Positions 51,077-62,955 of a stretch of 64,000 nt of DNA are shown here, piece by piece. Within the stretch, counting starts at the first letter, position 1; each line of letters begins with the position of its first letter. This stretch comes from Bartonella queenslandensis (lineage in GTDB: Bacteria; Pseudomonadota; Alphaproteobacteria; Rhizobiales; Rhizobiaceae), in the NCBI RefSeq assembly GCF_018155095.1, contig NZ_NAAI01000002.1, positions 62,001 to 126,000 on the forward strand, given 5' to 3'. The notes below the pieces were generated by a model. The model worked only from the letters and a program-made list of their open reading frames with translations, was not told the DNA's origin and ran no database searches. The position numbers and the translations under genes are program-made.

Positions 51077-52777
51077 TTAGTCTTGTTCTTGTTTTTTCAA
51101 AGCTGCACCAAGAATATCGCCAAGAGAAGCCCCTGAATCTCTAGAACCATATTGAGCAACAGCTTCTTTTTCCTCTGCAATTTCTAACGCTTTGATTGAT
51201 ACTGAAATTTTACGTGTTTTTTTATCAAATGCTGTGATACGCGCATCAACCTTTTGCCCAATTGCAAAACGCTCAGGTCGTTGTTCATCACGATCACGCG
51301 CAAGATCAGCACGGCGAATGATTGTCTCAAGGTTGTGGTCAATCAATTTCACATTAATGTCATTGTCGTTAACAGCAACCACTTCACAGGTTACAACAGC
51401 ACCTTTTCGCAATTCGCCAGAAGCGGCCGCTTCTCCAACTTTATCGCTAGAAAGCTGCTTAATTCCGAGAGAGATACGCTCTTTTTCAATGTCAACATCA
51501 AGGACCACAGCTTTAACGATGTCGCCTTTATTGTAAGTATCAATGACTTGTTCACCTGGACGGTTCCAATCAAGATCAGAGAGATGAACCATACCATCAA
51601 CATCACCTTCAAGCCCAATAAATAAACCAAATTCTGTTTTATTTTTAACCTCTCCCTCAATTTGTGAATTGACAGGAAATTTATTGGCAAAAGCTTCCCA
51701 TGGATTTTCAAATGTTTGCTTTAAGCCAAGAGAAATACGCCGTTTAGAAGGATCAATTTCAAGAACAACCACTTCTACTTCTTGTGATGTAGATAAAATC
51801 TTTCCAGGGTGAACATTTTTCTTTGTCCAGCTCATTTCAGAAACATGGATCAATCCTTCAATTCCTGGTTCAATTTCAACAAAACCACCGTAATCCGTAA
51901 TGTTGGTAACAGCACCCGTAATTTTTTTACCAATTGGATACCGGACACTGATGCTTTCCCAAGGATCACTTTCAAGCTGTTTCATTCCAAGAGAAATACG
52001 GTGTGTATCTTGATTGATGCGAATAATCTGAACTTTAATCGTTTGACCAATTGTCAGAACTTCAGATGGGTGGTTAACACGCCGCCATGCCATATCTGTA
52101 ACGTGTAAGAGACCATCAATCCCACCAAGATCAACAAAGGCACCATAATCTGTAATATTTTTCACCACGCCTTCAACGATTTGGTTTTCTTCAAGATTTT
52201 GTACGATTTCTGAACGTTGCTCAGCGCGACTTTCTTCTAAGACGGTACGACGTGAAACAACAATATTGCCACGACGACGATCCATCTTCAAAATTTCAAA
52301 GGATTGTGAATTATGCATGAGAGGTGAAACATCACGAATGGGCCGAATATCAACCTGGCTGCGCGGCAAAAAAGCAACAGCACCATCAAGATCGACTGTA
52401 AAGCCACCTTTTACTTGGCTAAAAATAACGCCCTCAACGCGCGCACCTGCATTGAATTTTTCCTCTAAACGGACCCAACTTTCTTCGCGCCGTGCTTTTT
52501 CACGCGATAAAACAGCTTCACCCATGGCATTTTCAATGCGTTCAATATAAACCTCAACTTCATCGCCAACTTGCAAAGAACCGTCTTTTGCTTTCGCTCC
52601 AAATTCTTTGAGAGGAATACGTCCTTCAACTTTAAGTCCAGCATCAATAATGGCCATGTCTTTTTCGATTGCAATAACACGACCTTTAACAACAGATCCT
52701 TCATTAAGATCATTGGTTTGAAAAGATTCTGTTAAAAGGGCTTCAAAATCCGCTGTTGTGGGATTGTATTGTGACAT
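51077..52777 (-). CDS. rpsA: 30S ribosomal protein S1
   Basis: S1 binds mRNA and promotes initiation on structured or weak-SD messages. The 566-residue protein has six S1 repeats. Typical repeat endings are visible: GLLHVTDMAWRRVNHPSE, GLIHVSEMSWTKKNVHPG and GMVHLSDLDWNRPG, each followed by RISLG(M/L/I)KQ. It is the last gene of aroA-cmk-rpsA, as in other proteobacteria. The 132-bp leader after cmk contains a strong hairpin and a repeated 9-mer, possibly used for autoregulation. Confidence 0.97.
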   Translation of the reverse strand: MSQYNPTTADFEALLTESFQTNDLNEGSVVKGRVIAIEKDMAIIDAGLKVEGRIPLKEFGAKAKDGSLQVGDEVEVYIERIENAMGEAVLSREKARREESWVRLEEKFNAGARVEGVIFSQVKGGFTVDLDGAVAFLPRSQVDIRPIRDVSPLMHNSQSFEILKMDRRRGNIVVSRRTVLEESRAEQRSEIVQNLEENQIVEGVVKNITDYGAFVDLGGIDGLLHVTDMAWRRVNHPSEVLTIGQTIKVQIIRINQDTHRISLGMKQLESDPWESISVRYPIGKKITGAVTNITDYGGFVEIEPGIEGLIHVSEMSWTKKNVHPGKILSTSQEVEVVVLEIDPSKRRISLGLKQTFENPWEAFANKFPVNSQIEGEVKNKTEFGLFIGLEGDVDGMVHLSDLDWNRPGEQVIDTYNKGDIVKAVVLDVDIEKERISLGIKQLSSDKVGEAAASGELRKGAVVTCEVVAVNDNDINVKLIDHNLETIIRRADLARDRDEQRPERFAIGQKVDARITAFDKKTRKISVSIKALEIAEEKEAVAQYGSRDSGASLGDILGAALKKQEQD

Positions 52778-52814
52778 AAGAACTCCTAATATATACCTTG
52801 TACTATAAGGTATG

Positions 52815-52888
52815 AGCGCTAGGTTAGTGTTAACATTGGCAACTTCTTAGCCTTTTTCCTTGAATAAAGGAAAAATGTTAGCGCTAGG
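52815..52888 (-). promoter_or_regulatory. Structured rpsA leader (hairpin and direct repeat)
   Basis: TTTTTCCTT (52853-52861) pairs with AAGGAAAAA (52867-52875). TAACATT (52831-52837) and AATGTTA (52874-52880) form a further inverted pair. The 9-mer AGCGCTAGG occurs at 52815-52823 and 52880-52888. All of it lies between cmk and rpsA. Autoregulation of S1 through its leader is known in enterobacteria; here it is only a possibility. Confidence 0.4.
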
Positions 52889-52909
52889 CTGGAAGCTACC
52901 TTAACGAGT

Positions 52910-54903
<1,994 letters not shown>

Positions 54904-55068
54904 CTAACTTTTATGAAATTACGTATCCTTTAACATATGCTTTAAAAAACGTCATGAAAAAATCTACATGTAACAGTGTATTTGTCTTTGACAAAGGTAT
55001 CATTTTTCGATTAAGCACCATAAAATTTATCTTTTAATGGAATGTAGTTAATCAAAGAGGCACGGTTT

Positions 55069-55449
55069 ATGGCAAAACAAGAACTTGGAACGAAACGTGT
55101 TGATCCAGAAACAGGAAAAAAATTTTACGATCTAAATCGCGATCCTATTGTGTCACCTTATACAGGAATTTCTTATCCGCGTTCTTATTTTGAGGTTGCG
55201 GCAGCTGAAGCAAATAATGAAGAAGAAGTAGATACTGAAGAACTTGATACAGCACTTGAAAAGTCTGCTTTTATGCTTCTTGAAGAGGATGATGACGGTG
55301 CTAAAGATGACGATCTTCCCGATTTGGAAGATGGTGATGTCGATCTCGGTGATGACGATGATACATTTTTATCTCACGATGATGACGATGAGGATGATGA
55401 CGTTACCGATATTCTTGGAGGCGGCGTTTCTAATGATGACGATGCTTAA
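55069..55449 (+). CDS. FYDLN acid-domain protein (TIGR02300 family)
   Basis: A 126-residue protein of a family limited largely to alphaproteobacteria. The N-terminal part has LGTKRVDPETGKKFYDLNRD, the name-giving motif, followed by PIVSPYTGISYPRSYFE. The rest is extremely acidic, with Asp-rich runs from about residue 75 to the end. Function unknown. It is followed 118 bp later by tRNA-Ala, and in many Rhizobiales a tRNA-Ala also lies here. Confidence 0.93.
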   Translation: MAKQELGTKRVDPETGKKFYDLNRDPIVSPYTGISYPRSYFEVAAAEANNEEEVDTEELDTALEKSAFMLLEEDDDGAKDDDLPDLEDGDVDLGDDDDTFLSHDDDDEDDDVTDILGGGVSNDDDA

Positions 55450-55567
55450 AAGAAGTAAAAAAAGGCATCTTTTCCGTTGAATGCAAATTTTTCTTGATCT
55501 TCAATTTTTCTCGTTTTAGAAAAGCTGAAATTATAGACTGTCCTTTTAGGAAGAATTTGTTTTTATA

Positions 55568-55643
<76 letters not shown>

Positions 55644-56920
55644 AAAGCGCCTTTCTACTATCAAGAGAAATCAATCTGAAAAGTTGATGTGCTTTGTAGT
55701 CTTTAGTCTAACAGCGGACTGTTTGTATTTCAACGCTATCATAATAGTGCACTTTTAATCGTTTGTTGGATTGTAAAGTTTTCCTTTCATGACAATGAAA
55801 AATAAGCCTTTCTTTAAAAAACAAAATTTGAATCCCCCTCTGCTATAATATTTCCGCAAAATCGTAATATATTGATTATGGATATCTTTTTAAAAGGTGC
55901 GTACTACTTCAATAAAGACTCGAGAACAGGATATACTTCTCTATTATTGCGAATCAGAACTTTTTTCGAGTGTTTTTTAACCTTATAAAACCTTATAAAA
56001 TGTCCTGCTCATTTTAAAAAAAATTATCCCCCTTGATCAACCTTCACCAACTCATTTCTAAGGTATGTTAACATCTAAATAACACATTGATTTGTCATGA
56101 TAAATTATCTACTCCATAAAATAATAATTCCAAACAGTGTAAGATTCTCTTATCATCCCCCCCGCAATATTGAATCAATTAAAATCGTTTCTTTAGCACA
56201 TTATGAGAAAAGTTGAGGTATAGGAGAAAAGCAACGCTATCACAACATTGGAAACTGGCGTGTTATTTCATAAGCGCTAAAGACAAATCTTGTCCTGAAT
56301 ATTCATTATATGTAAAGCTGTATATACCTTTCCCCTAAACGATAGGGCTGTACAACAAGATAACTTTTTTCAATTATGATGGACAGAAATGCTTCATTTC
56401 ATACAATGCGCAAGATACTTAATCTTTTAGAGGGCTTTCATTATCCCTTTATATAAAGCAGTGTTTTATGATCGTTTAATGCATGTCTCGTTTTTTATAT
56501 CGAATATTTTACCCTTTTTATGATGCTGGAATTGTATTTGTTTTAATTGCTATTTTATACGCTTCACAAATAAGTATTCATATCATAATCAGCCAATAAT
56601 ACGCATAATGAAAATTGATATTATATTTTAAAATTTTCTTTCAATAATCTCTGATATTTTGTCCAGAGTTAAATGCCAGTGCTCAATAGAAGATGGTGTT
56701 CATTGTAAATTTTTTGAACAAAGGGGGACAAAAATATCGAGAGTATCTTCAAATATATTGTGTAGTGCAAAAACTTTCTACTGCTTAAGTTCATTCTAAA
56801 AAATAACAGTTTATCCATTCAACAATCGAAAAAATGATACTGTCTTATCGTGCCATAAGAAATTTTGCTTTCAATAATTTTATACCATCAACTCTCTCAT
56901 TGAGATTTTGAGAATCTTTG
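55644..56920. other. Large gap after tRNA-Ala (about 1.28 kb)
   Basis: No intact gene. The minus strand at 55814-56008 holds a decayed reading frame (listed separately). The rest is AT-rich without recognised content. No copy of the tRNA 3' end was noticed that would mark an attachment site. Confidence 0.5.
55814..56008 (-). pseudogene. Decayed reading frame of unknown family
   Basis: A 65-codon minus-strand frame with a single TAG reads ...FYKVKKHSKKVLIRNNREVY, then PVLESLLK-stop-YAPFKKISIINIL and so on to a TAA. No start site is present. The KKxSKK segment and its DNA (TTTTTTCGAGTGTTTTTTA) recur near 27785-27800, so the two gaps share material. Family not recognised. Confidence 0.4.
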
Positions 56921-57508
56921 CTAACGCCATCCACATCTCTTTAATTGCTGTTCGTAGAGCCTCGATATCCCTGCCATGCGCTGTGCTGCCTGTGATAGTG
57001 CAGCACTGACAGATCCGCCACTACGCGCATAAGCACCATGCCCCATGTGGTAATTTAAATAAAGGCTATATGCATCATCAAACCTCACTCCATTGCGTTG
57101 AACACTTTGGCGATGGTACCAAGCAACAAAATCAGCAGCATCTGCGAAATTCGTACGCCATGCAAAAGACTTTCCTGTAGAGCGAAGATACATTGCCCAT
57201 GTACCGTCAAGCGCTTGAGCATAACCATAAGCTGTCGATTGACGTTTCCATGGGATAAAACCAAGTAGTTTTTTGCGTGGAGGACGTGCATCGTGACGAA
57301 AGCTCGATTCCATCTTAATGGTTGCAAGAATAATCGGCATAGGAATTCCATAGCGCATTTCCGCTCTTTGAGATGCCTTACCCCAATTATCAAAAAAACC
57401 ATTTTTTTGTGCTAAAATAGCGCAAGCATTGTTTGTGTGGACGGGAGTGGTTGTTGCACACCCCCCTAGCAGAAACACCAGTGCCCCTAAAAACAAAAGG
57501 TGTCGCAT
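56921..57508 (-). CDS. Lipoprotein with lytic-transglycosylase-like (SLT) domain
   Basis: A 195-residue lipoprotein with signal peptide and lipobox LGGC (Cys17). The body resembles the lysozyme-like SLT fold: IPMPIILATIKMESSFRHDARPP with a candidate catalytic Glu, then STAYGYAQALDGTWAMYLRSTG and ADFVAWYHRQS, and a C-terminal YLNYHMGHGAYARSG. This suggests peptidoglycan cleavage at the outer membrane or periplasm. The domain is shorter and more diverged than classical Slt/MltC, so enzyme activity is probable rather than proven. It lies 113 bp downstream of rmuC on the same strand. Confidence 0.85.
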   Translation of the reverse strand: MRHLLFLGALVFLLGGCATTTPVHTNNACAILAQKNGFFDNWGKASQRAEMRYGIPMPIILATIKMESSFRHDARPPRKKLLGFIPWKRQSTAYGYAQALDGTWAMYLRSTGKSFAWRTNFADAADFVAWYHRQSVQRNGVRFDDAYSLYLNYHMGHGAYARSGGSVSAALSQAAQRMAGISRLYEQQLKRCGWR

Positions 57509-57621
57509 CTTCCCTATTCCTCTCGTTTAAGAAATAAAACAAGATAGAAATACTAAAAAATTATTACCAATCAATAAAGAACATGATTTTAACTTGTGAT
57601 CGTTCAGAAGCTTGCTTGATT

Positions 57622-58803
57622 TTATTCTTCATCAACAAAACGCAATGTTTGCGACTGAGCCGATGTTGTCATTTTTTGCGGTTCAGAATAATTTTCTTTT
57701 AATTCGACAGTTTCAATGCGATTTGCTCGTTTCATAATTTTGGAGGACGATATTAAAATTCCCTCTATATCTTCACCTGCTTTGTGAAAATGCTTCTGTA
57801 GTGCGCGAACACGCGCATCCATTCGTCCAAAATCTTCCATCAATTTCGCTACTTCTGATTGAATTAAATGCGCTTGTTCGCGCATCCGTGCATCTTTCAT
57901 AATAGTTTGTACAACTTGGACAGAGAGCATCAACAAAGACGGTGAAACAATAATGACATGGGCTCTATTGGCTTTTTGTACCAATGGCTCAAAATCCTCA
58001 TAAATTGTTGCAAAAATGGATTCCGATGGCACAAAAAGAAAAGCGGTGTCATGGGTTTCTCCAGGAATCAAATATTTTTGCGCAATATCACGAATATGGA
58101 CGTCCATATCGGTACGAAATTGGCGTTCTGCCTCTTGACGCTCTTGCGCTGCTGCCGCTTTACGCATTGCATTCCAAGCCTCCAGAGGAAATTTAGCATC
58201 AACAACAAGAGAAGGAGCTTTATTGGGCATATGAATAAGACAATCTGGGCGCTTTCCATTGGAAAGAACTGCCTGAAAAGCATAAGCATTTGCTGGTAAG
58301 GCATCAGCAATAATTGCTTCCATCCGCCCCTGACCAAAGGTACCACGTGTCTGCTTATTGCTTAAAATAGATTGCAGTTGCACAACTTGTCCCGTAAGCG
58401 ATTGAATATTATTCTGTGCTGCATCAATGACGGCTAAACGCTCTTGCAAGCGATTCAAATTTTCATAAGTGGATTTAGTCTGTACCTGAAGTGTTTGACC
58501 TATATTGACTGTCATGCCATTGAGTTGCTCACTGAGTGACTTATTCAACTCAGCCTGTCTTTGACCAAAGATTTCAGCCATCGTTTGCATGCGCCCTTGC
58601 ATTTCAGCTTGTGTCTTCAGTAAAGTAGCCATCTGCATTTGTGCTTCACGCGCGCGTTCAGCAATTTCATTTTCCAAAAGTGCTTTTTTTCGATGAGAAT
58701 GTATCAGCATAAAAAATGCTAAACAGACGAGTATAAACAGAAGCAAAAGCATTAGTTTGGAAAAAAGCTCACTAGCTAGTATAGAAAAAAACGAATCAAA
58801 CAT
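57622..58803 (-). CDS. rmuC: DNA recombination protein RmuC homologue
   Basis: RmuC is a membrane-anchored, coiled-coil protein with a nuclease-like fold, linked to limiting DNA inversions. The 393-residue protein has one N-terminal membrane segment (about 16-34), a coiled coil (about 40-150) and the conserved core GTFGQGRMEAIIADALP, PSLVVDAKFPLEAW, DTAFLFVPSESIFATIYED and VIIVSPSLLMLSVQVVQTIM. Divergent from def. Confidence 0.93.
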   Translation of the reverse strand: MFDSFFSILASELFSKLMLLLLFILVCLAFFMLIHSHRKKALLENEIAERAREAQMQMATLLKTQAEMQGRMQTMAEIFGQRQAELNKSLSEQLNGMTVNIGQTLQVQTKSTYENLNRLQERLAVIDAAQNNIQSLTGQVVQLQSILSNKQTRGTFGQGRMEAIIADALPANAYAFQAVLSNGKRPDCLIHMPNKAPSLVVDAKFPLEAWNAMRKAAAAQERQEAERQFRTDMDVHIRDIAQKYLIPGETHDTAFLFVPSESIFATIYEDFEPLVQKANRAHVIIVSPSLLMLSVQVVQTIMKDARMREQAHLIQSEVAKLMEDFGRMDARVRALQKHFHKAGEDIEGILISSSKIMKRANRIETVELKENYSEPQKMTTSAQSQTLRFVDEE

Positions 58804-58893
58804 AAACAGTAATATAACGCTCTTATCGTAAAAAAGCGCAAGAATCCGTTTTCAATATTGACCAATAACAAACCATTGATTAATCTCTTCATT

Positions 58894-59430
58894 ATGCCAA
58901 TAAGATCTTTAGTTACTTTACCTGATCCGATTTTACGGGAAATATCAAAACCTGTTGAGCAGGTTGATACAGCTCTCCAAAAACTCGCGGATGATATGTT
59001 GGAAACCATGTATAATGCTAAAGGCATTGGTCTTGCTGCTATTCAGATTGGTATACCACTACGTATGTTGGTTATAGATGTCTCTGGAAATTCTGAAGAT
59101 GAGCAGAAAAAACCACTTGTTATCATCAACCCTGAGATTTTATGGCTTTCAGATGAGCGCAATGTTTACAAAGAAGGTTGTCTTTCTATCCCGGACTATT
59201 TTGCAGAAGTTGAACGCCCTAAACGTCTGCGCGCGCGCTATCAAGATCGTGAAGGAAAACAAAAAGAAATTGAAGCAGATGATCTGTTGGCAACTTGTTT
59301 GCAGCATGAAATTGATCATTTAGATGGTCGCCTGTTTATTGATTACATTTCAAAGATCAAGCGCGATATGGTGATACGAAAATTTAAAAAACGTGCAAAA
59401 GAAAAAAACATGCAGGAAGCAGTTTTGTAA
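58894..59430 (+). CDS. def: Peptide deformylase
   Basis: Def removes the formyl group from nascent N-termini. From ATG 58894 ([20 protein letters not shown]) the protein has 178 residues. The three motifs are intact: [18 protein letters not shown] (metal Cys near residue 96) and HEIDHLDG (metal His pair from about residue 138). A TTG 12 codons upstream is open but unsupported. The stop overlaps the fmt ATG (TAATG). Confidence 0.97.
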   Translation: MPIRSLVTLPDPILREISKPVEQVDTALQKLADDMLETMYNAKGIGLAAIQIGIPLRMLVIDVSGNSEDEQKKPLVIINPEILWLSDERNVYKEGCLSIPDYFAEVERPKRLRARYQDREGKQKEIEADDLLATCLQHEIDHLDGRLFIDYISKIKRDMVIRKFKKRAKEKNMQEAVL

Positions 59431-60359
59431 TGGCATTACGATTAAGTTTTATGGGAACACCAGATTTTTCTGTTCCTATTTTGCGTGCTTTATTGAATGC
59501 GGGTCATGATATTGTTGCCGTTTATAGCCAACCTCCTCGTCCAGCTGGACGCCGTGGTCTTAAACTTATTCCCTCACCCGTGCAAAATGCAGCAGAAGAA
59601 AAATCTATTCCCGTATTCACACCCCAAACACTCAAAACAGCCGAACAGCAAGACCTATTTGCAGCACTTTCTGTTGATGCGGCTATTGTGGTTGCCTATG
59701 GACTCCTCTTACCGAAAGCTATTCTTGAAACACCACGTTTTGGTTGTTTTAATGCCCATGCTTCGCTTTTACCACGGTGGCGTGGTGCAGCACCTATTCA
59801 GCGTGCAATTATGGCTGGTGATAAGGAAACTGGGATAATGATCATGAAAATGGATAAAGGACTTGATACGGGGCCTATCGCTCTTTCCCGTTCCATCCCC
59901 ATTCCTGATAACACCAATAGTGCTGAGCTTTCAAATAAACTTTCAAATATAGCCGCAGAGCTTATGATAGAAACTCTATCAAATCTTGAAAAAGGCCAAC
60001 TTAAACTGACCCCTCAATCAGAAGAAGGCATCACCTATGCTGCTAAAATCAAAAAGGAAGAAACCCGCATTGATTGGACAAAACCTGCTGAATTTATTCA
60101 TCGATATATCTGTGCGCTCTCTCCCTTTCCTGGCTGCTGGTGCCACATGAATATCACTGGGCAAGAAGAACGCGTAAAAATTCTTGGAAGTCGTTTAATA
60201 ACAGGTCCTTCTCTTGAAATTGGTCGTATAGAACCAAATTCTTTGATTATCCATTGCGGACAGGGACGAATAGAAATAACCTCTCTTCAAAGGTCTGGTG
60301 GTAAAATTCTTGATAGCGCAACCTTTTTGCGAGGCGCTCACATTTCTGCTGTTTTTTAA
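59430..60359 (+). CDS. fmt: Methionyl-tRNA formyltransferase
   Basis: Fmt formylates initiator Met-tRNA. The 309-residue protein has SFMGTPDFSVPILRALLNAG at the N-terminus, VAYGLLLPKAIL, the catalytic region NAHASLLPRWRGAAPIQRAI and MDKGLDTGPI, then a C-terminal tRNA-binding domain. It overlaps def by 1 bp and precedes truA by 1 bp; def-fmt is a very common pair, and truA often follows in alphaproteobacteria. Confidence 0.97.
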   Translation: MALRLSFMGTPDFSVPILRALLNAGHDIVAVYSQPPRPAGRRGLKLIPSPVQNAAEEKSIPVFTPQTLKTAEQQDLFAALSVDAAIVVAYGLLLPKAILETPRFGCFNAHASLLPRWRGAAPIQRAIMAGDKETGIMIMKMDKGLDTGPIALSRSIPIPDNTNSAELSNKLSNIAAELMIETLSNLEKGQLKLTPQSEEGITYAAKIKKEETRIDWTKPAEFIHRYICALSPFPGCWCHMNITGQEERVKILGSRLITGPSLEIGRIEPNSLIIHCGQGRIEITSLQRSGGKILDSATFLRGAHISAVF

Positions 60360-60360
60360 A

Positions 60361-61104
60361 ATGCCACGTTTTAAACTCACTCTTGAATATGATGGATCAA
60401 ATTACGCTGGATGGCAACGTCAAGCAGAACTGCACACGATACAAGGAGCTCTTGAACAGGCGATTTTTTGCTTCAGTGGACAACAATTGACCATAACAAC
60501 AGCAGGACGAACAGATGCAGGGGTGCATGCTACAGGACAAGTTGCTCATGTTGACTTTGAAAAAAACTGGCTCCCCCATACTGTCTGTGGTGCGCTCAAT
60601 GCTCTTTTACGTCAACAGGGAGAGGCAATTTCAGTCTTAAATGTAGAAAATGTCCCTGATGATTTTGATGCACGATTTTCCGCTATCAAACGCCATTATC
60701 TTTTCAAAATCCTCAATCGTCGCGCTCCACCAGCTTTAAATGCTAAACGCGTATGGTGGATACCAAAGCCTCTTAATGCGCAAGCTATGCATGAAGCTGC
60801 GCAAAAGCTTATCGGACAACATGATTTTACAACTTTCCGTTCAGCACATTGCCAAGCCCAAAGCCCTATTCGTACCCTTGAACGCCTCGATGTTCAAAGA
60901 GAAGAAGAGGAAATCCTCCTTTATGCGCAAGCCCGCTCTTTTCTTCATCATCAAATCCGTTCATTCGCAGGAAGCCTTATGGAAGTGGGTATTGGACGTT
61001 GGACAGTTCAAGATCTTGAAGCAGCTCTTCATGCTAAAGATCGTAAACGCTGTGGCGTTGTGGCACCCCCTTCAGGACTTTATTTGACTAAGGTAGAATA
61101 TTAA
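60361..61104 (+). CDS. truA: tRNA pseudouridine(38-40) synthase TruA
   Basis: TruA modifies uridines 38-40 in the anticodon stem-loop. From ATG 60361 (MPRFKLTLEYDGSNYAGWQR) the protein has 247 residues. The catalytic Asp lies in TAGRTDAGVHATGQVAHVD, and FRSAHCQAQSPIRTL and ARSFLHHQIRSFAGSLMEVG are family motifs. An upstream extension to 60298 is inside fmt and unsupported. Last gene of def-fmt-truA. Confidence 0.96.
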   Translation: MPRFKLTLEYDGSNYAGWQRQAELHTIQGALEQAIFCFSGQQLTITTAGRTDAGVHATGQVAHVDFEKNWLPHTVCGALNALLRQQGEAISVLNVENVPDDFDARFSAIKRHYLFKILNRRAPPALNAKRVWWIPKPLNAQAMHEAAQKLIGQHDFTTFRSAHCQAQSPIRTLERLDVQREEEEILLYAQARSFLHHQIRSFAGSLMEVGIGRWTVQDLEAALHAKDRKRCGVVAPPSGLYLTKVEY

Positions 61105-61136
61105 CTGTTTCAAAAAAATGACTTTTTCAAAAGAAA

Positions 61137-62000
61137 TTAAGGCAATTTATAAAAAGAACGAATCTCTTCAAAAGCTTCTGCTGCTGTATTGACAAATTTC
61201 ATAAAATTAACATCACTAGGAGAGATTGTACCTTGCGAAGCTAAATATTCAAAATTGATAGCATTGCTCCAAAATTCTTTGCCAAACAATAAAATTGGCA
61301 CCTGTTTCATACGCCTCGTCTGTATTAAAGTTAACGTCTCAAACAGTTCATCTAGAGTCCCAAATCCTCCAGGAAAAATAGCTAATGCTTTCGCTCGGAC
61401 TAAAAAATGCATTTTTCGCATCCCCAAATAGTGGAAATTGAAACACAGATGCGGTGACACATAAGGATTAGGCTCTTGCTCATGGGGTAAAATAATATTC
61501 AAGCCAACTGTTGGGGCGCCAACATCACAAGCACCACGATTTCCTGCCTCCATGATCCCTGGTCCACCCCCTGTAACAACCACAAATTCACGATATTCTG
61601 TCGTAGCAGAATAGAGTGAGCACAAACGTGCAAACTCTCTTGCTTCATCGTAATAATGTGACATAGCACGCAAGTTTTTCTTTTGTGTTTCATTTTTTGC
61701 AGCCCACGCTACTTGCCCTGGTTCAGGAATACGTGCACCACCAAACAAAACAACTGTTGATTGAATATTATATTCTTTAAGTGTTATTTCTGGCTTTAAA
61801 AATTCAAGACCAATACGTTGTGAGCGCAACTCTGGACGCATCATAAAATCTTGATCGATATAGGCTAGACGATAAGTAGATGAACGCATTTGTGCTGAAT
61901 TAGAGACTTTATGGATCTGTTGTAGAGCATCCTTCGTATGAAGAAGCGGTGTCCAATTTCCTTGTTCTTTTTTTATTTTTTCTTTACAGCCTTTTTTCAT
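61137..62000 (-). CDS. LOG-family protein (lysine decarboxylase-like, TIGR00730 type)
   Basis: LOG-family proteins hydrolyse nucleoside 5'-monophosphates such as cytokinin ribotides; many bacterial members have uncertain substrates. The protein has about 287 residues, longer than plant LOG because of an N-terminal extension. The signature motifs GGGPGIMEAGNRGACD and PGGFGTLDELFETLTLIQT are intact. ATG 62000 is favoured because AGGAG lies 6 bp before it, whereas ATG 62006 directly abuts it. Convergent with truA, divergent from dapD. Confidence 0.9.
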   Translation of the reverse strand: MKKGCKEKIKKEQGNWTPLLHTKDALQQIHKVSNSAQMRSSTYRLAYIDQDFMMRPELRSQRIGLEFLKPEITLKEYNIQSTVVLFGGARIPEPGQVAWAAKNETQKKNLRAMSHYYDEAREFARLCSLYSATTEYREFVVVTGGGPGIMEAGNRGACDVGAPTVGLNIILPHEQEPNPYVSPHLCFNFHYLGMRKMHFLVRAKALAIFPGGFGTLDELFETLTLIQTRRMKQVPILLFGKEFWSNAINFEYLASQGTISPSDVNFMKFVNTAAEAFEEIRSFYKLP

Positions 62001-62106
62001 ACACATCTCCTACTTTCTTATCGCTTTATTGACTGAAAACATTTCTTCGCGTAGGTCATAGAGAATAAATCTTGAAGCTTTCAACTTATTTAACGGAACT
62101 CTCATC

Positions 62107-62955
62107 ATGACCTATCTCACGCAACTTGAAATCATCATCGAAAAAGCATTTGATGATCGCGATTCTATCAATACTACCACAAAAGGTGAAATCCGTGAGA
62201 GTGTCCAACACGCACTGAACCTTCTTGATAAAGGTGAAATTCGTGTTGCAGAACGACAAAAAAATGGACAATGGCATGTTTATCAATGGTTGAAAAAAGC
62301 TATTTTACTCTCTTTTCGACTAAACCCAATGCAAATTATTGCTGGTGGAGTCAATGGAACACATTGGTGGGATAAAGTCCCTTCGAAATTTTCTGGTTGG
62401 CAAGAAGATGATTTTCAAAAAGCGGGGTTCCGTTCCGTTCCTGGAGCGATTGCACGCCATTCTGCCTATATTGCACCAAATGTCATACTCATGCCATCCT
62501 TTATCAATCTTGGTGCTTTTGTCGATGAGGGTACAATGGTTGATACATGGACAACCGTTGGTTCTTGCGCACAAATTGGCAAACATGTTCATCTTTCCGG
62601 TGGTGTTGGAATCGGAGGTGTTTTAGAACCACTGCAAGCAAATCCAACCATTATTGAAGATCATTGCTTTATTGGTGCACGCTCTGAAGTTGTTGAAGGC
62701 TGTATTATTCGTGAAGGAGCAGTCTTAGGTATGGGTGTTTTTATTGGAAAATCCACCAAGATTATTGATCGTACAACAGGAGAAGTTTTTATTGGTGAAG
62801 TACCAGCCTATTCGGTTGTTGTACCAGGATCTCTCCCCGGAAAACCACTCCCAAATGGTGAAGCAGGCCCAAACCTTTATTGTGCTGTTATCGTAAAACG
62901 CGTTGATCAAAAAACACGAGAGAAAACATCCATTAACGATCTTTTACGTGATTAG
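62107..62955 (+). CDS. dapD: Tetrahydrodipicolinate N-succinyltransferase
   Basis: DapD carries out the first committed step of the succinylase route to meso-DAP and lysine. The 282-residue protein has an N-terminal helical part ([20 protein letters not shown]) and a left-handed beta-helix with hexapeptide repeats from about residue 115 ([20 protein letters not shown], then [20 protein letters not shown]). The C-terminal part is intact. The next aminotransferase step could be served by the ArgD in this window. Confidence 0.97.
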   Translation: MTYLTQLEIIIEKAFDDRDSINTTTKGEIRESVQHALNLLDKGEIRVAERQKNGQWHVYQWLKKAILLSFRLNPMQIIAGGVNGTHWWDKVPSKFSGWQEDDFQKAGFRSVPGAIARHSAYIAPNVILMPSFINLGAFVDEGTMVDTWTTVGSCAQIGKHVHLSGGVGIGGVLEPLQANPTIIEDHCFIGARSEVVEGCIIREGAVLGMGVFIGKSTKIIDRTTGEVFIGEVPAYSVVVPGSLPGKPLPNGEAGPNLYCAVIVKRVDQKTREKTSINDLLRD

